A DNA stretch of 64,000 nt. Origin: CAXBES01 sp963974915 (GTDB lineage: Bacteria > Bacteroidota > Bacteroidia > Flavobacteriales > Flavobacteriaceae). How positions within the stretch are numbered: the first letter of the stretch is position 1; each line of letters opens with the position of its first letter. Of this stretch, positions 55,601 to 63,633 are shown in pieces. The DNA is taken from contig CAXBES010000003.1 of NCBI GenBank assembly GCA_963974915.1, positions 124,001 to 188,000 of the forward strand, in the 5' to 3' direction. Made by a program: the position numbers and the translations under genes. The notes beneath the pieces are model-generated. The model was given only the letters and a program-made list of their open reading frames with translations. It was not told where the DNA came from and ran no database searches.

Positions 55601-56059
55601 ACCGTTGCTTAGCAATGTTTCCTTACTAGCGTTATTTTTTCTGCTAACTACAGAAAGCGTTTCGGTAATGGAATAATTTAAGTGGGATGCTGCAGCAACA
55701 ACAGCCTGCTCGGCAGTTAATGAAGGTGTTGAAGAACGACTCCCAAGACTAGCGACATTTTTTATAAAACGAGTGTTCGCTTTTAAAACATCACCATTAG
55801 AAAATAAATGGATACTCGACTCGGTACCATATATTTTTAGATCGTTCAGAACTTGCGTGAAATAAATATGTTGAATATTACTAGAGCTACTTACGTGCTC
55901 ACTGGTAATTTCCCATTGCAAGTCTTCGGTTAATAATTCGTTATTCTCTACTAACTGAGTAAGTTCATTTTGAATAGGTCGCACAAGACTCTGTGCATAC
56001 GTGCCAAAAGAACATACCATTATAGCGCAAAAAATTGCGCCAATAGTAAATTTTTTCAT
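52610..56059 (-). CDS. M36-family (fungalysin-like) metallopeptidase with T9SS sorting domain, copy 2
   Basis: The 1149-residue secreted protein has a signal peptide ending GTYAQS. Propeptide and catalytic core are very close to copy 1, with HEYGH at 429-433 and EGWSDFYGVLMT. The C-terminal part differs: an Ig-like stretch (CVGDDVTVTATL), a lamin-tail-like domain (LVISEITLETPDQFEIQNVG), a HYR-like domain (CPADLIETVEPGEQ ... ITMTATDLAGNEGTC) and a type A sorting domain (LYPNPTNGNLTLRNSS ... SVVKRIIKE). It degrades protein outside the cell and is probably surface-attached or released by type IX secretion. Confidence 0.93.
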   Translation of the reverse strand: MKKFTIGAIFCAIMVCSFGTYAQSLVRPIQNELTQLVENNELLTEDLQWEITSEHVSSSSNIQHIYFTQVLNDLKIYGTESSIHLFSNGDVLKANTRFIKNVASLGSRSSTPSLTAEQAVVAAASHLNYSITETLSVVSRKNNASKETLLSNGGISLSPIPAKLMYQLSNNNELVLVWDVSIEEAAQQNWWNVRVDATTGEIVDKNNWMVSCSFEHDHSVHEEILDYNANLFDIPNYNELVAASEAGCSECYEVIAAPLESPYYGPRTIEMSPANLTASPFGWHDTDGTAGAEFTTTRGNNVNAYEDGDNPGFQPDGGATLDFTGFPFSQTYSNANQYESAAITNLFYWNNTFHDVLYQYGFDEAGGNFQENNYGNGGAGSDSVNAEAQDGSGSCNANFGTPNDGTNPRMQMYICNDKDGDFDNLVIVHEYGHGVSNRLTGGPSNTGCLSNQEQMGEGWSDFYGVLMTIEAGDTGTDARAVGTYLFGQGAGGGGIRPFPYSTDLTVNPQTYDDIKTAAVPHGVGSVWATTMWEITWALIDEHGFDSDFYTFTGDVNQDAGNIQAWAIVTEAMKLQPCSPGFIDGRDAIFAADQAIYGGANECILWDAFAKRGLGVSASQGSSASRADGVEAFDTPSGMAMFTAPNDVCASSDVLTGLGGGSPNGGVYSGPGVTDDGNGSTYSFDPVTAGVGVHTIMYEVMAGTCSVASSATDDIEVIAIPAGPTTNGETGFCVGDDVTVTATLNDPTNVIRWYDSLTGGTFLSEGTSYTFTPTGSTTVYAQELPPGPLSQLVISEITLETPDQFEIQNVGVATDYTGYTVAVSDDPYPDINAINSVTQSLGNMAANSVVYYDDQSGSPVYWGSNLFWDENGTGWIIIIDDAGNVVDSLFWNFSAAEIANLNVTINGFNVTAADLDWTGDGATFSVSCNDSFRRVGETNTAADWSGTCEPSDYGVPNSEIALDGGECLGERTATEVTVEDEAPVLTCPADLIETVEPGEQFTIPDYTGMASVTDNCSPLPAIVQDPAVGTMVGVGVTTITMTATDLAGNEGTCTFDLTVENILGIEDQTLVNGITLYPNPTNGNLTLRNSSSIALQEMTITDVNGRIIQSHDMSNTQTETNFSVDTLSEGIYFVKIISEKGSVVKRIIKE

Positions 56060-56281
56060 AGTAAGTTAAGTTAAAGATTAGTTTTGAGTAGTTTAAATTC
56101 TCGTAAATCTATTAAAAATAAATAAGTAATCAATAATTTAATTGCATTTCGACGTCATTTTTAACATCTGAACTAAGATAAACCCCTCTCATTTTCAATC
56201 AGATATAATTTTCGGTCTTCGAATTTTACAGCTCCCAGGTTAAACTTCAATGGGTGGATAGGTTTTTTCACTATCTTCGTC

Positions 56282-56833
56282 ATGAGTCGCAAAAAAGCTA
56301 TGGAACAACCTAATTCTTTGATAATTGAAATGCAAAACGGTAACGAAAATGCATTTTCAAGAATATACAGTCTTTATTCGGAAGCAATTTATGGTATCAT
56401 TTACAGCATTGTTCTGGATGAAGGGGTCGCAGAAGAAATTATGCAGGATGTTTTTGTAAAAATCTGGAATAATTCTAAATCGTATGATATAAAAAAGGGA
56501 CGGTTTTTTACTTGGATTCTCAATATAGCACGAAATTCAGCTATTGATGAAACCCGATCTAAATCGTTTAAAAATTCAAAAAAAAACCTATCTACAACAC
56601 ATTTCGTACATATATTATCAACGACAGATAATTTAAACAAAAGCACGAATGCCATTGGCATAAGGAAATTTGTAGATGCGTTAAAACCCATGTGTATTAA
56701 AATTATCGACCTCCTTTACTTTAAAGGATTTACACAAGTAGATGCGTCAAAAACTCTCGAAATACCTTTAGGGACCTTAAAAACCCGAAATAGAAAATGT
56801 ATGAATGAGTTAAGAACCAGGGTACTGGGGTAA
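56282..56833 (+). CDS. ECF-type sigma factor (SigK/RpoE-like), pair with anti-sigma
   Basis: The 183-residue protein (177 if started at the second ATG, 56300) has region 2 with AEEIMQDVFVKIWNNSKSYD and GRFFTWILNIARNSAIDETR and region 4 with FTQVDASKTLEIPLGTLKTR. A TATCTTCG box at 56272-56279 is only 2 bases from the first ATG, which favours the start at 56300 if that box is the promoter. An RskA-like gene follows after 8 bases, giving a standard sigma/anti-sigma unit. Confidence 0.92.
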   Translation: MSRKKAMEQPNSLIIEMQNGNENAFSRIYSLYSEAIYGIIYSIVLDEGVAEEIMQDVFVKIWNNSKSYDIKKGRFFTWILNIARNSAIDETRSKSFKNSKKNLSTTHFVHILSTTDNLNKSTNAIGIRKFVDALKPMCIKIIDLLYFKGFTQVDASKTLEIPLGTLKTRNRKCMNELRTRVLG

Positions 56834-56841
56834 ACTAAATT

Positions 56842-57636
56842 ATGGATGTAAAAGAAATTATAGAATCCGGCCGACTCGAACTATATGTTTGCGGTGCTCT
56901 TTCTTCGGAAGAAGCTGCAGAAATAGATCAGGCAATTAATGAGTCTGTCGAAATTCGGAAAGAGGTGGAAAGTATTGAAGCTTCACTTATCAATCTTGCT
57001 GAAGCTGTAGCTCCAACGCTTCCTGCGATGGTGTGGACTTATATTCTGAATTCTATTAAGAATGTTAGAAACATTGACAGCAGTAGTTCCTCTTCAACCA
57101 ATTGGGCGGCAATTACGGGTTGGGCAGCTGCAATTTTATGTATTGGGGGAATTTTCTGGATATTGAACCAAAATAACGAACTAGAGAAAGAATTACAGGT
57201 TACAACGGTGGAGAACAATGATCTTCAGAAAAGAATTGAAACTACAGAGGCAACATTGGCACAAACAGACGAGTTGTTAAACATATTGCGATCTAAAGAG
57301 TACAATGCGATCACACTTCCGGGTAATCAAGCCGTGGCACCAAATGCCTTTGCGAAAGTTTATTTTAATAAGTCTGAAGGTGTGGCTTACATTGATGCTA
57401 AAGGACTGCCGGAAGCACCTGCCGGGAAAGTATATCAGGTATGGTCTCTTATCATGGATCCTTTAACACCTTCAAGTGTCGGACTACTGGAAGGAGTCAC
57501 TGAAATTGAAAACGGTATTTACAGATTCGAAAATATCCCGGATCCTGAAGCCTTCGGAATTACACTTGAACCTGAAGGTGGAAGTGAAAGCCCTACCCTA
57601 TCCCAATTATATACTTTAGGAACAGTAGGTTCGTAA
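56842..57636 (+). CDS. RskA-like anti-sigma factor
   Basis: The 264-residue single-pass membrane protein has a cytosolic N-terminal helical region (IESGRLELYVCGALSSEEAA) that would bind the sigma factor and a membrane helix near 90-110 (AAITGWAAAILCIGGIFW). A coiled-coil (115-150) follows, then a periplasmic RskA domain (about 165-260, NAFAKVYFNKSEGVAYIDAK, GKVYQVWSL). It lies directly behind its sigma-factor gene and has its own terminator. Confidence 0.9.
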   Translation: MDVKEIIESGRLELYVCGALSSEEAAEIDQAINESVEIRKEVESIEASLINLAEAVAPTLPAMVWTYILNSIKNVRNIDSSSSSSTNWAAITGWAAAILCIGGIFWILNQNNELEKELQVTTVENNDLQKRIETTEATLAQTDELLNILRSKEYNAITLPGNQAVAPNAFAKVYFNKSEGVAYIDAKGLPEAPAGKVYQVWSLIMDPLTPSSVGLLEGVTEIENGIYRFENIPDPEAFGITLEPEGGSESPTLSQLYTLGTVGS

Positions 57637-57660
57637 AAAAACTGTAATGATATAAATTAT

Positions 57661-57690
57661 AAGTCTGAAGCGTTTGTTTCGGACTTTTTT
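57661..57690 (+). terminator. Terminator of the sigma/anti-sigma unit
   Basis: AAGTCTGAA pairs with TTCGGACTT (one G-T pair) around a 7- to 8-base loop and runs into T6, 25 bases after the stop. Confidence 0.8.
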
Positions 57691-57801
57691 ATGAGACATA
57701 GCACGAACACAGATACCTTGAAAGGTGAAATTATTTTCACACTGCAACTATACAGTATTTGCTTTCAAAATACAAATTGACTTTAACCAAAAAAGATAAT
57801 T

Positions 57802-57829
57802 AAAAAAGCGTCCGCCAATGGCGGACGCT
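57802..57829 (-). terminator. Terminator of the TPR lipoprotein gene
   Basis: A 10-bp perfect GC-rich stem AGCGTCCGCC/GGCGGACGCT with a 3-base loop is followed by six T on the minus strand, 115 bases past the stop codon. Confidence 0.8.
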
Positions 57830-57944
57830 CAACTAACAAAAAAACTCTGAAAAACCGGCAAAACCGGTTATTGAAATCTATATAAAATAGATTTACCAAC
57901 CTTTCAATACTATATACGGAGAAATCGTGATCACGGTTTTACCT

Positions 57945-59228
57945 TTACCATTCTTTTATTTCATTTGTCAATACAGGACCCAATTCGTAAGAAGCTTCAA
58001 GTAATTCTTCCTTTGCTTCTTCCAGTTTACTAGACAAACCATTTGCCTCATAAATAAGAGCCGAATGATATGCAGCCATTGGTTCATGTGTTTTCCCTTC
58101 CACATGCGTTATGATCGTTTTTAGCGCCTCGGCTTTATTTCCCGATCTTAACTGAGCGTACGCCAGGATATGATAAGTTTCGGGAGTTGCTCTGTTTTCA
58201 ACTTCTTGTTCTGCCAAAGCGAGTGCTTTTCGCGGATCTGTTTCTGAAAACAACTCAATTACATAGGTGTTATAAATGTTGCCGTAGTTTCCAAATTGAA
58301 CTGCCTTTATAAAATTTTCCTTTTGTGCTTTTGCTTCGGAAAGATTTCCGTCATACTCTGCCATCTCTGCCTTCAAAAGAAAATAATCTGGAACTTTATG
58401 GTGTTGCATAATGGAATCTAAAATTCTATTTGCTTCCTCAGTGTTTTTTTCCGAAGAATAAACGATCCATGCGATCCCCTTCTTAGCATAAGAATTATCG
58501 GGTTCTAGCTGAAGGGTTTTTAAATAATGGTCGTAAGAATCCTTTATTCTTCCTGCGTGACCGTAATAATCTGCCAAATTGCTGTACGTCCATACTTTTA
58601 AAGACTTTATACCACCAGCCTCGGCAATTTTCTTGGCTTGTTCCATATATTTTATGGCCGAATCAAGATCTCCTCTATAATCGCTCCATTTAGACAAACG
58701 AATCAAATAATTATAGTCGTTCGGTTTCTGGACTTTTCCTAAATACATATCCGCAGCGGTGTAATCACCTAACTCCATTGCAACATCAAAGAGCATTAAT
58801 TCTGTTGCTCTTTTATTGTCTGAATAGGTATAAGCACTATCTAATAAGATTTGTGCTTCCTTAAATCTATGCTGAGAGATATAATTATGAGCAAGAGATC
58901 TTAGATAAGTATCTCTATTTCGCACAGAGATATCATGAACTTTTTTCGTTAAATTTTCTGAGACGTACAACTTAGAGACATCTCCTGTAACTCCGAACAA
59001 CGCAGTATTCAGGTCGGCAAGTTTGCTCATTGCCACAAAATCCTGATCATTGTTGTCAACTCTCTCCTGCCAGAATACCATTTCTTCATCTACAGCCACT
59101 TTTGTGGGTAATGAATCGTTTTTCAGATATTTATTATAATCTGAAGGGTTCGTAATTGTTTTTTTATCCGATTCAGAATTACACGCGTACAATAAAAGCA
59201 AGAGTGCAATGATCGTTAGTTTTTTCAT
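57945..59228 (-). CDS. TPR-repeat lipoprotein
   Basis: The 427-residue lipoprotein (LLLLYACNS, Cys16) is made of helical tetratricopeptide-type repeats over residues about 90-410, for instance YGHAGRIKDSYDHYLKTLQL. It follows the two DUF4331-type genes on the minus strand after a hairpin terminator (59245-59275), so transcription from upstream is probably reduced but not abolished. TPR lipoproteins serve as scaffolds; the partner is unknown. Confidence 0.85.
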   Translation of the reverse strand: MKKLTIIALLLLLYACNSESDKKTITNPSDYNKYLKNDSLPTKVAVDEEMVFWQERVDNNDQDFVAMSKLADLNTALFGVTGDVSKLYVSENLTKKVHDISVRNRDTYLRSLAHNYISQHRFKEAQILLDSAYTYSDNKRATELMLFDVAMELGDYTAADMYLGKVQKPNDYNYLIRLSKWSDYRGDLDSAIKYMEQAKKIAEAGGIKSLKVWTYSNLADYYGHAGRIKDSYDHYLKTLQLEPDNSYAKKGIAWIVYSSEKNTEEANRILDSIMQHHKVPDYFLLKAEMAEYDGNLSEAKAQKENFIKAVQFGNYGNIYNTYVIELFSETDPRKALALAEQEVENRATPETYHILAYAQLRSGNKAEALKTIITHVEGKTHEPMAAYHSALIYEANGLSSKLEEAKEELLEASYELGPVLTNEIKEW

Positions 59229-59244
59229 AGTAATATTTTATAAT

Positions 59245-59275
59245 GAAAAAAGAGAACAGCCAGGGTTCTCTTTTT
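59245..59275 (-). terminator. Terminator between the DUF4331-type and TPR genes
   Basis: An 11-bp stem AAAAAGAGAAC/GTTCTCTTTTT with a 7-base loop is followed by T6 on the minus strand, 22 bases after the stop of the upstream gene. It probably lowers expression of the TPR gene relative to the DUF4331 pair. Confidence 0.75.
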
Positions 59276-59296
59276 CAAAATGTTTCAACTTAAATT

Positions 59297-59929
59297 TTAA
59301 AATGGGCTTGCCAAGTATGGGAAGGTGGCAGAGAACGCTACATCGTTACTGTCCACTCCATCACTGGTTAGAGTTGGATTGTCCGTTCCGTCCGGTCCAC
59401 CGAAGATCAATAGCAATGAAATATCGATCACATCATCGCTTAAATTTCTTCCGGTTAACACATTGGTACCATCAAAATACGTCGTGGTTCCTGTTTGAGC
59501 TACCCAAAGTACGTCGTTCGCAAGTACTGTTGTAAAAGTAGGTGCATCAAGACCTAATGCATTCGTCGTGTAAGCAGCGTTTAAGGCCAACAACTTAGTT
59601 TCGAAAGCAGCCTGGAAATTAGCTCCCATTTGCGATGGCACTGTTGTATTAAAGGCGTCTTTCATTCCGGTAGTTCCAAATACAGTGTTGATACCCGGAC
59701 GACCCATCTGATCTTCCTGAGCGTACGTTCCTGTAAAATCTACTGCCACTGTACACGGTGCACAAGCGCTACCTCCACAGTCTACTCCCTCTTCATCTCC
59801 GTTCTGAATACCATCATCACAGGTGGCCATCATTATTACATTTCCGTTATCGTCATCATCGCTACATTGTACGAACAAAAGTGAAGCACAGATCGCTACA
59901 AAGACGGTTATATATTTATATGTTTTCAT
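59297..59929 (-). CDS. Lipoprotein matching the C-terminal part of DUF4331
   Basis: The 210-residue lipoprotein (LLFVQC) has an aspartate run and the Bacteroidota cysteine motif DDGIQNGDEEGVDCGGSAC with CAPC at about 38-60. The rest (YAQEDQMGRPGINTVFGTTG ... KDAFNTTVPSQMGANF) resembles the second half of DUF4331 proteins. The upstream gene, 28 bases away, encodes the first half. Together they look like one domain split over two secreted proteins. The function is unknown. Confidence 0.75.
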   Translation of the reverse strand: MKTYKYITVFVAICASLLFVQCSDDDDNGNVIMMATCDDGIQNGDEEGVDCGGSACAPCTVAVDFTGTYAQEDQMGRPGINTVFGTTGMKDAFNTTVPSQMGANFQAAFETKLLALNAAYTTNALGLDAPTFTTVLANDVLWVAQTGTTTYFDGTNVLTGRNLSDDVIDISLLLIFGGPDGTDNPTLTSDGVDSNDVAFSATFPYLASPF

Positions 59930-59957
59930 GTTTTTCTTATTTCTTTATTAAAAATTT

Positions 59958-60650
59958 TTATTGCTTTCTTTTAGACTCCACCCATGTATTATACAAAGCT
60001 GCTGAGGGATTTAATGGATTTACACCAGTTGCCGCATTACCCAAATTAGCTTTAGGTACTTCGACTACAATAGAAAGCACATTAGTTCCTGCAAAAGTAT
60101 CTGCACCGGGATCGTTAAATCCACCGGGAGCGCTTCCATCCAATACGGCATTGTATTGTAAAAAATCGAAGTAGAAAGGATCTTCTCTTGGTCCGGCAAA
60201 AAAGCTGTAACCATTATTGGTTGAAGTTTGTACATCGGTAGTCGTAGAGATCTTTACACTTCCAATCATACTATCAACATCAATTGTACTATTTAAACCT
60301 GTTTGTGCAGGAGTATCTTTTAAGAAGAAATACATCGAATCTCCTCTTTTAATAGCCTGGATCAAAACATCTTCAACAAGGTCGTTTGTTCTATCCACGT
60401 TTACTTCGATAAGTACATTCTCATCGAAAGTAGCTTGTTCAGTTCCTTGTCCGGAAGCTAAAAGTCCTTGTACATTAGCAACAAATACTAAATTGTCTGG
60501 GTTGGAACCCTGAAATGCATAGAAATCGGTAATATCTGATGAGGTTCCGGTTACCGCCGGCGCATCAATGTGATCTGCAGCAATTAAAACCACAGAAAGC
60601 ACGGCCAAACTCAGGCCTCCGATTGCTGCAATAATTTTTGTTTTTTTCAT
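59958..60650 (-). CDS. DUF4331-family exported protein (N-terminal half type)
   Basis: The 230-residue protein has an N-terminal membrane/signal segment (about 7-24) followed directly by the family mark ADHIDAPAV and DITDFYAFQGSNPDNLVFV, then FFAGPREDPFYFDFLQYNAV and ending NTWVESKRKQ. DUF4331 proteins are secreted beta-rich proteins of unknown role, often encoded near ECF sigma/anti-sigma pairs and TPR proteins, as here. It is the first gene of the minus-strand unit. Confidence 0.8.
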   Translation of the reverse strand: MKKTKIIAAIGGLSLAVLSVVLIAADHIDAPAVTGTSSDITDFYAFQGSNPDNLVFVANVQGLLASGQGTEQATFDENVLIEVNVDRTNDLVEDVLIQAIKRGDSMYFFLKDTPAQTGLNSTIDVDSMIGSVKISTTTDVQTSTNNGYSFFAGPREDPFYFDFLQYNAVLDGSAPGGFNDPGADTFAGTNVLSIVVEVPKANLGNAATGVNPLNPSAALYNTWVESKRKQ

Positions 60651-60824
60651 AATCTAAGTTGTTATTATTAATTATTTTTACTTGTTGCTATTATTTACGA
60701 CGAAATTACAATCATGGTTTTCTTTGTGGCGTTAATTAAATGTTAATGTAAAAATAACACCTTGTCAACTCTGTAATTAGCTACATAGTTATAAATTCTT
60801 TATTAATTCAGCCAACCTGACATT

Positions 60825-62069
60825 ATGAATCCCTCTGCACCCGACTGGATTAAAAAATTTTTAAATCTATATAAACAAGAACAGCTCATAGACAGCTACA
60901 AAGATAATTGTGATTTTTATTATCAGCTTGTTTCGTGCGGTTTTATTTATGGCCTTTCGGTTCATGCAGTTACCGATGAAAGCATAAGTAACCTTGAACT
61001 CACTAAAGAAGAATATACAAAGGTTAATTTATTTCATGCGCTTTTGTATACATATTTTAATGAAAGGGATGGGAGTTTAACCGATGCCGTGGAAGCAATT
61101 ACCCGATTCTATAAAAAATTAGATAAAGGTAAAACGGGCATTTTTCATAAACTATCACTATCGCAATCCAAATTTAACTTGTTGGAAGGAATATTATCGG
61201 GAAGACTCCAACAAACGAATCTGGAACTTAAAAAAAATGCTGCTTCTCTTTTAACTCATGCTTTGCTTTACGTAGATGTTATTTCTTTTGCTTCTTTTCT
61301 GAAAGAGGATCGAAATATTAAGGTAGTGGCTAAGGAATTAGAATCTGAAGTTATCACTTTTTGTTTTTTGGCGTTGAAATCGAAACTGAAAAAGAGCAAA
61401 TACGACCTGTTAATAATAGATATGTTCGAATCTTCGTCTCAACAATTAACTCAATTCTCCAATAACAACTCCGAAATTACACTCGAGCACATGAGAAGTG
61501 CTTCAAAACGAAGTTTTCTTGAAAAAAAATACATTCTGGATCTTTGCTGTTTAGCGGTTTGGGATGATTTCGAAATGGATTCGAAAGAATTTCTGTATTT
61601 GCGGAATCTAACAGACATGCTTCAGATGGATCAAAACGATCTTTCCAGAAGCTTAAACGATCTCAATCAGTTTTCCGAAGAAAACACCTCCAGTATTAAA
61701 CTCTTCGAATACTCACATCCGGTAAAACAATTTTATAAGCAATCTACAGCAACTGTAAAGTTGTTAATTATGCGAAATCAGAAACGCCTTTTAAAAGAGC
61801 TTAATGAAAGTAAAGAATTATTGATACTGTTAGGGCAATCTACTCTGCGTGATCTTAATAAAGACGAAAAAGACAAAGTAAGAGAACAATTGCTGGATGT
61901 TTGCAAAAGTATTCCATCTCTCACAATTTTTCTTTTGCCCGGTGGAACGGTACTGTTGCCGCTCTTGGTGAAATTTATCCCAAAATTATTGCCTTCAGCT
62001 TTCGATGATAATAGAATTGAAGTAAAAAAGTCTAGTCAAAATATTTCCTTTAACGATGGAAAAAAGTAA
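60825..62069 (+). CDS. LETM1-related protein (flavobacterial biofilm-associated type)
   Basis: The 414-residue mostly helical protein has a C-terminal part (about 345-400) with the LETM1-like core VREQLLDVCKSIPSLTIFLL followed by PGGTVLLPLLVKFIPKLLPS. This is the segment shared with mitochondrial LETM1. Flavobacterial homologues have been named LETM1-related biofilm-associated proteins. There is no signal peptide, and the single long hydrophobic stretch is near 365-395. The molecular role is not known. Confidence 0.85.
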   Translation: MNPSAPDWIKKFLNLYKQEQLIDSYKDNCDFYYQLVSCGFIYGLSVHAVTDESISNLELTKEEYTKVNLFHALLYTYFNERDGSLTDAVEAITRFYKKLDKGKTGIFHKLSLSQSKFNLLEGILSGRLQQTNLELKKNAASLLTHALLYVDVISFASFLKEDRNIKVVAKELESEVITFCFLALKSKLKKSKYDLLIIDMFESSSQQLTQFSNNNSEITLEHMRSASKRSFLEKKYILDLCCLAVWDDFEMDSKEFLYLRNLTDMLQMDQNDLSRSLNDLNQFSEENTSSIKLFEYSHPVKQFYKQSTATVKLLIMRNQKRLLKELNESKELLILLGQSTLRDLNKDEKDKVREQLLDVCKSIPSLTIFLLPGGTVLLPLLVKFIPKLLPSAFDDNRIEVKKSSQNISFNDGKK

Positions 62070-62100
62070 CGTTGCACAAATTAACTTTTCGAATTTCCTC

Positions 62101-62856
62101 CTACTCTAACCAAAGTTTAAAATCCTTTACACGTTCTCTGGCAACGATCACTTCCCGGGTTTTATAGCTGTTAAGTTTTAGCTGAAGACGCGAATTGGTA
62201 TATGAAATAATATCCTTGATCGCATTGATGTTAATATAATATTTTCTGCTGATTCTAAAGAAAGTTTGAGGCGCCAGTTCTTCTTCTAATTGCTCTAAAG
62301 TTGTATCCAGTAAATAATCCCGACCATCAATTGTATGAGCATAGGTACCTTTGTTTTCTGAATAAAAGCATTCAATTTCATCTACGGGAATCATCTTTAT
62401 ATGCTGACCAATTTTTGTCGTAAACCGTTTTTTGTACTCACGCTCAACAGGGTTGGTGAGCAATTTTTTAATATCGTCAAAGTTAAGTTGAAGATTCTGG
62501 TTTTGAGGTTTTAACGATTTGTATTTCGTAACGGCTACTTCCAGCTCTTCCTCATCTATTGGTTTTAGTAAATAATCAATACTATTAAGCTTGAAAGCCT
62601 GTAGTGCATATTCATCGAAGGCAGTAGTAAAGATAATGGAGCTTTTTACTTCCACCTCGTCAAAGATTTCGAAAGACAAACCATCGCTAAGCTGAATATC
62701 TAAAAATATAAGATCGGGATGCGGATTGTTTGCAAACCACTGGAGCGATTCTTCAACGCTGTGTAGCATTACATTTGCGGAAACGGAGAGTTTATCTAAC
62801 ATACGTTGCAGTCGGCGTGCCGATGGCTTTTCGTCCTCAATAATAATAACGTTCAT
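62101..62856 (-). CDS. LytTR-family response regulator
   Basis: The 251-residue protein has a receiver domain at 1-120 with acidic pocket Glu7/Asp8, phospho-acceptor Asp53 (LIFLDIQLSDG) and Lys98 (LLKPID). A LytTR DNA-binding domain at about 145-250 contains IECFYSENKGTYAHT and FFRISRKYYININAIKDI. It is the last gene of a minus-strand unit with three 2TM proteins. The cognate histidine kinase is not in the window and may lie beyond the right edge. Confidence 0.92.
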   Translation of the reverse strand: MNVIIIEDEKPSARRLQRMLDKLSVSANVMLHSVEESLQWFANNPHPDLIFLDIQLSDGLSFEIFDEVEVKSSIIFTTAFDEYALQAFKLNSIDYLLKPIDEEELEVAVTKYKSLKPQNQNLQLNFDDIKKLLTNPVEREYKKRFTTKIGQHIKMIPVDEIECFYSENKGTYAHTIDGRDYLLDTTLEQLEEELAPQTFFRISRKYYININAIKDIISYTNSRLQLKLNSYKTREVIVARERVKDFKLWLE

Positions 62857-62923
62857 GTTTGGTTGGCGAGTTAGAGTTGTTTTGTTTTTATTTCTGAAAA
62901 TTAAGTAGTTTTAACTTTATGGA

Positions 62924-63262
62924 TCATTCCCAGTTCTGAGTTCTGCTAATGATCTCATCATCTTGCTTTTCCATAATTTCTTTTATTTTGTTCTCCTCCC
63001 ATCGCTTAAAGAAATTGTTATCCACTTTAAATATGTACAACACATATAAACCGTGAGAAAGGAGTCCGATTCCCCAAAGTATGGTAGAAAAATATATCTC
63101 GAAGCCTGCAAAATCCATTTCCGAAGAACTAAACAGTCCGGCACTACTTAAAATTAGAAAGGCATTCACAAAAATAAAGACTGTGAGGTGCCCGTAAAAA
63201 CCTTTAAGCGCTTCTACCTTCTTTTTAGCACGCAAGTATCGTAAACTTCTTTTTCGTTCCAT
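62924..63262 (-). CDS. 2TM-domain protein, copy 3
   Basis: The 112-residue protein has two membrane helices (about 24-42 and 57-75) after a charged helix (SLRYLRAKKKVEALKGFYGH) and a C-terminal FFKRWEENKIKEIMEKQDDE. The 2TM family in Bacteroidota is often fused to or encoded beside LytTS-type sensor kinases. It is the third of three tandem paralogues, nearest to the response regulator. Confidence 0.88.
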   Translation of the reverse strand: MERKRSLRYLRAKKKVEALKGFYGHLTVFIFVNAFLILSSAGLFSSSEMDFAGFEIYFSTILWGIGLLSHGLYVLYIFKVDNNFFKRWEENKIKEIMEKQDDEIISRTQNWE

Positions 63263-63273
63263 TTTTTAGTGAT

Positions 63274-63621
63274 TTATGATTGATTTTCGCTTAAAAAGCT
63301 ATCTTTTTCTAGTATTTCTCTAATTTTTCGCTCTTCCCACTTTTTAAAAACATCAAATTTGATCTTGTAAGTAATGAGGCCGTGAATTACTAACACTATC
63401 AACCAGAGAGCGATGGATATGATGATGTTCCAATTTAGCCAACTATTGATGTTCGGGTCTAAATTCTCGACATTGGCGTTTAATAACATCGAAATACCGA
63501 TCTTACTTAGTATCATAAACATACTTCCAAATATAAATACCGCAATATGTTTATGAAATAGTTTAAAGGTGCGAACTCTCGCGGTAGCCTTCTGATATTT
63601 TTCCATCTTAGCAGTGATCAT
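63274..63621 (-). CDS. 2TM-domain protein, copy 2
   Basis: The 115-residue protein (110 if started at the internal ATG 63606) has the same plan as copy 3: a charged N-helix (KATARVRTFKLFHKHIAV), two membrane helices and the tail FKKWEERKIREILEKD. It lies 11 bases before copy 3, so it is in one operon with it. Confidence 0.88.
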   Translation of the reverse strand: MITAKMEKYQKATARVRTFKLFHKHIAVFIFGSMFMILSKIGISMLLNANVENLDPNINSWLNWNIIISIALWLIVLVIHGLITYKIKFDVFKKWEERKIREILEKDSFLSENQS

Positions 63622-63633
63622 GATATATAAGTT

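Larger units (their letters stand above)
57637..57944. other. Gene-free stretch between convergent genes
   Basis: These 308 bases hold the two convergent terminators (57661-57690 plus, 57802-57829 minus) and a small palindrome CGTGATCACG at 57926-57935 just past the TPR gene. The rest is AT-rich and shows no frame or promoter I can support. Confidence 0.7.

Noticed and set aside
49148..56059. The two M36 genes as an assembly duplication
   Set aside because: The copies differ at many positions and have different C-terminal domains and separate terminators, so they are true paralogues.
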